DNA of 64,000 nt, taken from NCBI RefSeq assembly GCF_020283565.1, contig NC_060062.1, positions 26,534,251-26,598,250 of the forward strand. Direction: 5' to 3'. The notes under the pieces were generated by a model that did no database searches, was not told where the DNA came from, and saw only the letters and a list, made by a program, of their open reading frames with translations. Shown piece by piece: positions 55,045 to 64,000 of the stretch (positions are counted from its first letter, which is position 1; every line of letters starts with the position of its first letter). Source of the DNA: Trifolium pratense. Its lineage: Eukaryota; Streptophyta; Magnoliopsida; Fabales; Fabaceae. The position numbers were made by a program, and so were the translations under genes.

Positions 55045-56060
55045 TTTGCCAATTATTATGTTGAGCCATTAGATGAAACAAATTTGCTTAAAATATTGAG
55101 CTATTTTGGATGATGTGATATATTAGATAGTATAGTATCATAGATTCATAGTCATGTTATGAATTGTTTTTTAAGTTTTGAATATATTGTTACACAGACT
55201 TTAGATTTCAACACCAGTGTTCCAGTTAGGGTTTTTTTTTTTATTTTTTTTATTTTTTTTTTATAAACTTCAATTTAGGTTTTTTGTCAACATAACTTCA
55301 TTGATCAAATTATTTCTTGAAATTTTGTTAAAAAAAAACCTGATTTATTTGATTATTTTAGACAAATTTATAACATTTTATTAATTTTTTTATCAAACGA
55401 GTGACTAAAAATTTATCCATTGATGGTGAATAAGTGATGAATCGTGAATTTAAACTCAGGTCCGTGGACATATAATGTAATATCCCTATCAACGGAGTAA
55501 TGTTGACTATATTGATCTATCAAGTTTTTCGATAGCCTTGTTAGCTTGGTTTAGATAAATAATATTGGCACAATGGCACTTGGATCCAATAATTTATTGG
55601 TCAATAGATTAATCTAATTGCAATTGAACTAGACTAATTGAATTTCACCTTTAAAATGTTGAAATATTTTGTACATAGTTGACATACTTCAGAAAAGGAG
55701 AATTTCCTTAAAAAAAAAAAAAAAAAAAAAAAGAGGAAGGAGAACATGTTTGATAGGAGGACAAATACATGAATTTATGCAAATTTTTTGTTTTACTTGA
55801 TTTAAAGTAATCTAAGGGGAAATTCCATTTGTAGGGGGAATTTTTTGTTTTAATTTATGCAAATTCCATTTTTTGTTATATATGTTCATAGATAGATACA
55901 AAAAAGATCAAAATTTTATCTTCCATAAAGCCTCTGCCTTCTAATCACAAGTTGGGGTGATCTGCAAAAATAAACATAAAAATGCAAGTCAATTACAATT
56001 ACCGTGGAAACTTGTCCATAATTAAAGATATGACTCAAGCAAAAGCTTTTTCAAGTAAAT
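55045..56060. other. intergenic
   Basis: AT-rich 3' flank of the O-fucosyltransferase gene. Contains T-rich runs (55230-55262) and a 23-bp A run (about 55711-55733). No gene seen. Confidence 0.55.
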
Positions 56061-57270
56061 TTAATTCATACTCAAAGAAAGAAAGATATACCGAAACTTA
56101 ATGTCACAACTTCCCATTCCTACAAATCGGTTCTTGAGATCTGTCAGATTCTTCGAATTATATCGTGCAAATGGCATACATGATAAGGATATCTGAAACT
56201 CCTCCAAAATTGTTGCTTTCTCTAAGAAAAACTCGACGAATTGGATTTCATGTGTAAATCCATCAAAATTTGTAATGTGAAGCTTCTTGAAAGAAGATTT
56301 GAAACAACAAGGCACTGGAAGTAATGTCCAACCATGATGATCTCTTAATGTGTAATATCCCTGAGTACAAATAAAAATGAATTAACAAGTCAATAAATGA
56401 AAATAATATCATTGTTTTAACCTTGAGTGAAATGAGGCAAATTAAACAGGATATAAAGTGTACCAGAGGAAAAACAAGAACTTCCAATTTAGGACACCTT
56501 AAAAGGAATTGCGTGAATGATTTTCTAGTAAGAAAGTTCGTCTCTAAATCCAGACAAAGATGTGTCCAATTGTGGAACTCCGGAAGGAGATGGAAATTGT
56601 GATTTACATAGGGAGGAGGTTCCTAGAAAAGGAAACAAAAGTTGATTCACATAGAAAACACAATTAAAGGCAACAACATTCGTCGATACAATCATCACAA
56701 TTTAGGCAATAAGGGTCGAAACGAATGGTCAATATTTTCAATGTCGAAATAGCAATTGTGATTTGCTTTATGTACAACCAATAACAACAATTCAAAGTTA
56801 ACTCTTCTAGGAGAGGGCACCCAGAAAAAAAATTCTTCAACTGATTCGTCATTTGCAAAGGTAGCATATGAAAGATTTAACGTCTTTAAGTCTAGGGAAC
56901 TGAATACTATTAGAAATATATAGAGTATATCCACCAAGATTTAATGTTAGTTTACTCAATGAATAAGATGCTGAGAAACCACGGGGTAACTAACACACAA
57001 CTAGTATTTAGATATTTTCGATCATCTTCTATGGTAAATTGAAGATCTTGGACTTTAAGGCCGAGTAGAAAAGTTACCAAGGAAGTAAGTAACTTTGTGT
57101 GCATCAAGAGTAACTCGGGGTATACGAATGGTGAGCCTTTTAATTTCCATTAGATGATCATTAGATTTGTCAAGTAATGTGGCGACTACATCTAAGATTA
57201 ATGAAATCAATACCCCGATGAAATCAATATCTCGATAATCATTAGATTTGTGAAGTAATGTGGCGACTAC
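56061..57270 (-). pseudogene. F-box/FBD/LRR gene, truncated copy
   Basis: The minus strand matches the intact gene at 59977-61631: FBD exon 56345-56061 (PVPCCFKSSFKKLHITNFDG), exon 2 about 56630-56463, and the LRR part of exon 1 about 57180-56660 (NDESVEEFF, PLLEELTLNCCYW pieces in different frames). The end of exon 1 and the entire F-box are missing, and frameshifts occur. The F-box start region is replaced by repeated ATCAATACC/ATATCTCGAT sequence. Non-functional. Confidence 0.85.
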
Positions 57271-57599
57271 AGCGGTGTATGGTGCAAAAACTGCAGCCTA
57301 ATCCTATTTCTAAAGTTGACCTTCCGAGCTAGCAATTCAGAATCAATACCTCGATGCAATCAATATCTCGATGAAAATTCACAGAAAATTTGTGATATGA
57401 TTTTTTTGTTTTAACATGTTTTTGTAACTAATTGTTGGTTAGTTAGTAAGTTAGTTACTCTAGTTAGCTTGTTAACCAAGCAATACACTACAATTTGTAT
57501 CTCTATAAATTGTAACTAATTGTTAGTTAGTTAGTAAGTTAGTGCTTATTGATGAAACTATTCCCTCTCTCTCTCTCACTCTCTTCCACTCTAACAGTA
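57271..57599. other. 5' flank of FBD pseudogene, then TTAGTTAG-rich sequence
   Basis: 57280-57405 matches 61825-61960 upstream of the intact F-box gene. 57425-57545 has two ACTAATTGTTRGTTAGTTAG units. CT microsatellite at about 57562-57580. Confidence 0.6.
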
Positions 57600-58255
57600 A
57601 GATCTCTGTTTCAACTTCTTTTTCTTTGGTTACAACCGTTTCTTCTCCGTTTCCACCGTCTTCCTCCACTTTTCAAGAAACCTCCCGGCGTTAACTTTTC
57701 TAGTTTTACTGAATACAAATTCTTCATTCTTTATTAATATTTACACTTGTCATCATAGGACTGGCTCGGAATCGCACTTTTCGGCGACGATTTCTTGAAA
57801 GACAGAGGTGATATTTTACTATGAATCGATTTCTGAAGCTTGGCTTTCTTTTATTGATTGTCCTTGAGGTGAATTTTTCTGATTTTTAGTTTTAGCTAAG
57901 TCTCTTTTAATGTTGTTTTACTTCAATTCTTGAGCGATACTTCGTTTCCACCGTTTAGAACCGCAGATTGGAAATCGGAGATTACTGTTTCCGATCAGAG
58001 ATTGCTCAAGACTTTGCTACCGGAATTGAAACACGACAGATTATCTTTACGAGCTGTTCGTGTCGAGTCGATTTTTGGCGCGTTAATCTTCATATCATCA
58101 TTGAGGTTAGTTGCACATTTTTTATTTACGTTAGTTAGTTTTTTTGTTAAAAAACTGATAGATTTTTTCGATTTAACTCTTAGAACCGGAGATTCCTTTG
58201 GTAAAAGACGGAGTGATAACGGTTTATCTTTAGAAGCTGTTTGAACTTTGAAGCG
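57600..58255 (+). pseudogene. scrambled GH17 remnant
   Basis: 57600-57690 matches the GH17 gene (KISVSTSFS, FPPSS). Short pieces follow out of order: TACTTCAATTCTTGAGCGAT, TTTATCTTTACGAGCTGTT and GGTTAGTTGCAC, corresponding to the middle and C-terminal parts. A second CGGTTTATCTTTAGAAGCTG copy lies near 58222. No usable frame. Confidence 0.75.
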
Positions 58256-58739
58256 TGAGGAATCAATTTTTGGCGCTCTGTTTTTGTTAATCCATCAAAA
58301 TCTTCAGAAGAGAGGTTAATTGCACATTTTTCTATTTAATAACTAATACTATACTATTTTTTTTTGTTAATTCTAATTAGTATTGTAATCTTGATTAGAA
58401 GTTGTCGTAGATTATAAGTTGTTCCCTAGTTTTAGTCAATTCTGTTAATTAGTATTGTAATCTTGATTAGAAGTTGTCTTAAGTAAAGAGATAGTTGGAT
58501 TAAAATCTTAAAGCCCATACTTGAATGTTTGTTAAAGGTCCAATTATTATTTTTGTTGTGAATGTTAAAAGGTCCAATTATTATTTTTATCTGTCTTCCA
58601 TTGAAATATTAAAATCCTAGTATTATTTGATCATAATCATTTTTTTTACTAAATTTGTTCATAATCATACACTCTAGACTTGATTAATCATAGAAAATTT
58701 TATTGCAATTAATGTTTTTATTGTTGTTTTTTTAATAGA

Positions 58740-59083
58740 ATGGCAGGGAGAGAAGAAAAATGTCCAGTCTGTAAGTTTCTACATAAGAAGTGCAAAGGAG
58801 CTTATTGTCCGATGCTGCCTTATTCCATAAGACATTTACCAGTAATAATCTTAAAAAATGGATGGCGGAGAGAAATATCGACCAAGAGCGTTGGGACTTA
58901 ATTGCTGCTCTGGCTTGGGAGGCTTCCCAAAGAAAACTTAATCCAATCTCCGGTAGCCATGGAGCCTATATGGTGGTTGCTGGACAGAAAGTGAATCACA
59001 ACAATATTCTTAAAAATGAAAAAGCTACCCTCCAACTCAGAATTCACCAACTTGAGGCTCGAGTTAATGAGCAGAACAATTAA
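58740..59083 (+). pseudogene. LOB-domain gene, frameshifted
   Basis: Starts MAGREEKCPVCKFLHKKCKG with the C block CX2CX6C but a four-residue last spacing (CKGAYC). After PMLPY the frame is lost and about ten residues are missing compared with 33598-33951. The rest (FHKTFTSNNLKKW, LIAALAWEASQRKLNPISG, coiled-coil tail) continues in another frame to 59083. It shares the odd NN..RW/KW block in place of GAS with the gene at 33598, so both belong to one divergent branch. An acceptor-like TAATAG directly precedes the ATG. Confidence 0.8.
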
Positions 59084-59976
59084 TGCTCCTATCCGGTTAA
59101 CAATCAATGCAGATGAATCAGAAGGGCAGTTCCACTAGTAATTTTTTGATTGATAATAGCATCATTTTTAGATATTCGTTTGTGAATTAAAACTATTACT
59201 TGTTTCGTATTCATGTTTGAAGAATTTTAGTGAATTAACACTATTACTTGTTTCAGAATTTTGGTATACATAATTCGTTACACAAGCAGGTTACACAAGC
59301 AGGGAATCGCGAACTAATTCGCAACTGAAAGGAATATGAGAAAAAAATAATATAAAACCTGTATTGGAAGCCAAAGAGCTGTATTTATTTCATTACAAAT
59401 ACTTCAGTGCCCTATAAATACTAAATAGTGCTGAAATATAACTGAACTTAGAAAATAAATTCCCTAAAATTATTACCCTTGAAAAAAGTCATAACTGAAG
59501 AGAACTCAAAAGTCTATCTTAAAAACTTATTGATATCATTACTTAAAAAGTTAGTAAAACCATAGCATTTGCTACAAAACATCTGCCTTCTAATCACAAG
59601 TTCGGATTATCTGCAAAAAAAAAAATGAAACTGTAAGTCAATTACTATTACAGTGGAAACTTGTCCATAAATTAAATATATAACTTAAGCAAAAGCTTTT
59701 TCACTTGAATATTGATATCCACACAGATCAATTCCAAGTCTGATGGACAGGTCTAGAATTGTTTTTGGCCAAAAAATATGTCTTCCAATAATATAATGTA
59801 CATGTTAGAAGTCTCAAGTAAGAGGCAAAAATATCCAATTCTCACCTTACAAACCCGTTTTGTAGGATTGAGTCGGGCACAATATTCAATTCTAAGAGTA
59901 TAGATTGATTCAATTTCATGAAGTACAAGCTATTTAACTTAGTTTTGAAATAAAGTTAGACAAGTAAATTTAATTC
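59084..59976. other. intergenic with a TRIM-like remnant
   Basis: About 59806-59900 resembles a TRIM LTR (TGTTAGAAGTCTC, TTCTCACCTTACAAACCCG, TTGAGTCGGGC) but lacks a clear right end. The rest is AT-rich without genes. Confidence 0.5.
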
Positions 59977-61631
59977 CTACTCAAAGAAAGAAATATTTAC
60001 CATGTCACAACTTCCCATTCCTACAAATCGGTTCTTGAGATCTTCCAGATTCTTCGAATTATATTGTGAATAAAATGGCGTACATGCTAAGGATATCTGG
60101 AACTCCTTCAAAACTGTTGCATTCTCTAAGAAAAACACAACGATTTGGATTTCACGTTCATATCCATCAAAATTTGTAATGTGAAGCTTCTTGAGAGAAG
60201 ATTTGATACAACAAGGCACTGGAATTGATTTCCAACCATGATTATCGTCGTGTCTTAATCTGCCACTTCCCTGAATACAAATAAAAATGAATTAACAAGT
60301 CAATGGATGGAAATAATATCATTGTTAAGCAGGATATAAAGTGTACCAGAGGAAAAACAAGAACTTCCAGTTTAGGACACTTTAGAAGGAATTTTGTGAA
60401 TGATGTTCTACTGAAAGAGCAAATGTCTGAATCCAGACAAAGATGTGTCAAATTGTGGAACTCCGGAAGGAGATGGAAACGATCATTTACATAGGGAGAT
60501 TCCTAGAAAAGGAAACAAAAATATATTTACATAAAAAACACAAGTAAAAGCAGAAACATCGGTCAATATGCATTATCTTATAAACAATATTAATTAAAAA
60601 GATGAATGAAGATGAGGAGAAAAAAAGATAATACATACCGTAAAAGTATCGTTTGATAGTGTGAGAGACTTGACACTCGCAAGTCCACTCAATAGCACAG
60701 CTGCACAATGAGAAACATATTCCTCATATTTCGAATTTGTCCTATAATGGAATGGAAAGTGTATGCTAAAAGCAATATATGCATCAAGCATGGAGGTTGG
60801 GGGGTTAACAATGACAAATTGTATGGTTGGATCACTTGTGCAAGTTAAAGATAAAAGATTGACAGCATCAATCTTGACAGAAAATTTATCACAGTCAACA
60901 CAATTTAGACAATCAGGGTTGAAACGGATTGTCAATATCCTCAATGTTGAAATAGCAATAGTGATCTGCTTTATGCACCACCAATAACAATAATTCAAAG
61001 TTAACTCTTCTAGGAGAGGGCACCCAGAAAAAAATTCTTCAACTGATTCGTCATTTGCAAAGATAGCATACGAAAGATTTAACGTCTTAAGGCTAGGGAA
61101 CTGAATACTATTAGAAATATATAGAGTATATCCACCAAGATTTAGTGTTAGTTTACTCAATGAATAAGATGCTGAGAAACCACGGGGTAAGACGCAACAA
61201 CTAGTATTTAGATATTTTAGATCATCTATGGTAAATTGAAGATCTTGGACTTTGAGGCCGAGTAGAGAAGTTACCAAGGAAGTAATTTTGTGTGCATCAA
61301 GAGTAACTCGGGGTATACGAATGGTGAGCCTTTTAATTTCCATTAGATGATCATTAGATTTGTGAAGTAATGTGGTGACTACATCTAAAAGTGAATATGA
61401 TGGGTTTCGATTTGCATCATGATAATAAAAAATTTGAAAATCAAAGACGGATAAATTGGTCCATAAGTACCTCCACTTTGTTGATAATATGGAAGTTTTG
61501 ATAGCATTCTCGGTAGATAGAAAAGAAAGAATATGAATTAGAATGTTATCGGGTACGTCACTAATCATGTCTATATTATTAGGTTTATTCCTTTTGAGTG
61601 ATGCACAAGGAAGATGGACATTGGATACCAT
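59977..61631 (-). CDS. F-box/FBD/LRR protein, intact
   Basis: Three minus-strand exons, 61631-60639, 60502-60347 and 60270-59977, join in frame to 480 residues with GT-AG introns. F-box at about 22-65 (ISDVPDNILIHILSFLSTENAIKT, quoted in part as VPDNILIHILSFL; SKWRYLWTNL follows). Leucine-rich repeats in the middle (LKTLNLSYAIFANDESVEEF, quoted in part; CPLLEELTLNYC). FBD domain from about 396 (PVPCCIKSSLKKLHITNFDG, FLENATVLKEFQISL). F-box proteins act as substrate adaptors of SCF ubiquitin ligases; the LRR/FBD part would bind the target, which is unknown. The tandem relative at 56061 is broken. The true 3' end may be spliced further, since CDM/GTAAAT is a possible donor. Confidence 0.88.
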
Positions 61632-64000
61632 GCTGCTGCTAATTTCTTCAATCTTCTTCTTCTACTCAAACATAATTAACTGTCTATAATTTCAGAAACA
61701 CACTTATTCAGAATTTAAATAATTACATAGAAAAACAAAATAGGACAACACTTGTTCAGAATCAAATAATTAGGTATTTGAATTTAAATATTGCAGAAGA
61801 AAATCAATCATACCTTACTGCCAAGATACAGCGGGGTATGGTGCAGCCTAATCCTATTTCTAAAGTTCACCTTGCGAACCAGCAATTCAGAATCAATACC
61901 TCGTTGAAATCAATATCTCGATGAAAATTCACAGAAAATTTGTGACATCATTTTTTTGTTTTGCCCTGGTGGAATATCTATACTTATTCCACACCTATAT
62001 ATATATATAAAGATTTACAAAATTTTGTTAAGCAGTTATTTTATTAACAAACTCACCATAACATATGATATATTTTTTTTAGTATAAATTTTTTTTTATT
62101 AACAAACTCGCTATAACATAATGATGATTTTTTTAGGAGAAAAAAAAAATACAAGTGAAACTATTATTTTGTTTCTGTAAAATTTATTAGTAAATCAATA
62201 AATTTATTTTAGTAACACTATTATCTCGTGTATATTTTTAAATAAATTATAATTAATGTGTTATAATTATTCAATTTTTGTTTTTTTTTTTATAGAATAA
62301 ATTTTCTATAATCTTTTTATTGTTTTTGTCCTATTTTATGCATAGTTTTTATTTTTTATTGTTTAGTGAAATTTTTATGTATAGATTTTTCTGTTTTGTT
62401 TTTATCTATAATATGTTTTATTCATATTTTTAAGCATATCATCTTTTTATTCTTTCTATATTTTTTATTATTTTTAGTGAATTTTTTTTGCGTATAGGTT
62501 GTTCTGTCTTGTTCTTATCTAAGATCTGTTTTTTTTTTTTAACATATCTATAATCTGTTTTATTCCTATTTTTAAGCATATCATCTTTTTATTGTATGTA
62601 TCGTATATTCTTTCTTTATTTTTTTGTATTTATCTCATATTCTTTCAATATTTTTGTTAGTGAAATTATAATGAAGGATACAAAATTTAGAATGTGGTTA
62701 ATTCTACTAAGGATAAATTAGTAAATTTGATAGTAATCATTTTAATATATTAGTAGTAGACTCTGAAATTCTAATTATAAACATCATTCTAACTATATGC
62801 CTATATATATAAATTTAAACAACAACTAATCTATAAATTTTAAATATCCTTAAAATTCTAAACAAGAAATATAAATTTTAAAACCTAATATTATCTTTAT
62901 TTTTATATCATAATATTATCTTATTTTAAATATGTCCGCATGAATTTAGTAGATAGACAAAATATTAGAGAAAAGAGTAACCTTCGCGTTTGAGCGGAAA
63001 ACGTTTTCCGAAAAGTTAGCAAGCGAAAAACGTTTTTCGTACAAGAAAAAATTCGGTTCTTGTTTTTTGAAGTCAACATATCAGGGGCAAAATCGGAAGT
63101 TTGGGGGTAGGCGAGAAATAGGGTGGGTGAGAAGAGAAATTTTCTCTCTTAAATACCTTGGTTTTACTACGCTTTTCTTATTACACCCCCACTTACTATT
63201 TACCAATATGTTCTCTCCACTTATCCTAGGCCCAATACTTAGTTCCCACATAATTGTTCTAATTTCTTCTTCTTCTTCTTTTTTTTGATTAATTATTCTA
63301 ATTTTTAACTTAGGACTAAAAGTCTCAAATATCTAATTATCCAAAAATAAAATAAACACAATTACTCAATCGAATAATTAAATAAATAAATAAATACTAA
63401 TAATAAAAAATAGGATGTTACAATAAACATTTAAATTATAAGCTAATGATCTAATTTTGGTTATATTTTTACTTTATGATAAGTTTAAATTATAATATGA
63501 GATAAACTCTATGAATTTACAATTTGATTCTATATAATTAATTAAAATGAGTCGACATCAATATTTGATGCTGAAAAATTATTTTGTGACTTGATCCTCA
63601 CCATCATTATAAGTTGTTTCCTTTGAAAATCTATTTTCCAAATGTCTCGGATATTTTAAGTGCATTTGGAAAATTATATTTTTCTTTTCAAATGAATGTG
63701 TTTGAATTTAAATTGTTACATCTCTAAATATTGTTCAATGTATATGAAAGGACCTATAATTCTTTAAATTTCAATGTTTACATGTTTGTATGTGGTTCAA
63801 TGTGTTAAGATTGAATTTTCATAACAAGACTAACTAATTTTATCGATATTCACTGTAACACCCAAAATTTTATAAACTAGTATTTTCTTTATATTATTAA
63901 TTTAAGTAGTTTTATAAAATAAATTTGATGATTTAGTTATATTTTCACAATAGTTTGTGAAAATAATTTATTTAAAGAGTATACAATATCATGTTAGTCC
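61632..64000. other. F-box upstream region and AT-rich intergenic sequence
   Basis: 61825-61960 is shared with the flank of the pseudogene. 62040-62110 has a short duplicated TTATTAACAAACTC unit. 62290-62600 is T-rich with repeated TTAAGCATATCATCTTTTTAT units. Two 16-bp palindromes lie at 62995-63039. No gene recognised; an open frame at 63067-63288 has no domain. Confidence 0.55.
62995..63039. repeat. pair of 16-bp perfect palindromes
   Basis: CGGAAAACGTTTTCCG (62995-63010) and CGAAAAACGTTTTTCG (63024-63039), centres 29 bp apart, with AACGTT at the core of each. Confidence 0.9.

Noticed and set aside
63067..63288. 73-codon open frame near the window end
   Set aside because: No recognisable motif and ends in a Ser/Phe low-complexity TTC repeat.

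Overview
This is nuclear DNA of a flowering plant. It is AT-rich, has GT-AG introns and is packed with nested transposons. An Athila-type retroelement, MITE/SINE types familiar from legumes, and the ribosomal-protein, F-box/FBD, LBD and O-fucosyltransferase genes suggest a legume, perhaps of the clover/medick/pea/vetch group. That placement is inference; no species marker is present.

Layout. (1) 1-4571: right part of a Helitron carrying fragments of unrelated host genes (a beta-galactosidase with introns, an eIF5A piece). It ends in a hairpin plus CTAG and abuts a broken F-box-associated fragment. (2) ~4705-19431: copy A of a large direct duplication: intact GH17 glucanase-like gene, broken RPL35a, and exon 1 of an O-fucosyltransferase-family gene, with satellite, SINE, MITE and hAT/Helitron insertions. 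(3) 19432-32641: a complete, young Athila-like Ty3/gypsy LTR retrotransposon of 13.2 kb with 5-bp target duplications. Besides gag and pol it carries two mutually related extra ORFs. (4) 32642-37379: LINE remnant, a small divergent LOB-domain gene, and a third partial copy of the GH17 upstream region split by a 904-bp hAT element. (5) ~37380-50690: copy B of the duplication: GH17 broken, RPL35a intact, O-fucosyltransferase gene intact and running to 55044. CACTA, PIF/Harbinger-like, hAT and other MITE insertions lie in it. (6) 55045-64000: tandem F-box/FBD genes (one pseudogene, one intact) with a scrambled GH17 remnant and a broken LOB-domain gene between them, then AT-rich sequence.

The most biologically meaningful pattern is reciprocal decay after duplication: copy A keeps GH17, while copy B keeps RPL35a and the O-fucosyltransferase gene. 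The GH17 protein that survives lacks the usual acid/base glutamate. The most unusual element is the LTR retrotransposon, with its two paralogous post-pol ORFs and GC-rich palindromic motifs shared between the LTR and the spacer ahead of the last ORF.

Likely functional host genes: GH17-like (5476-6612, +), LOB-domain (33598-33951, -, uncertain), RPL35a (43073-44135, -), O-fucosyltransferase family (49682-55044, +), F-box/FBD (59977-61631, -). All exon boundaries were read by eye from splice signals and family conservation.
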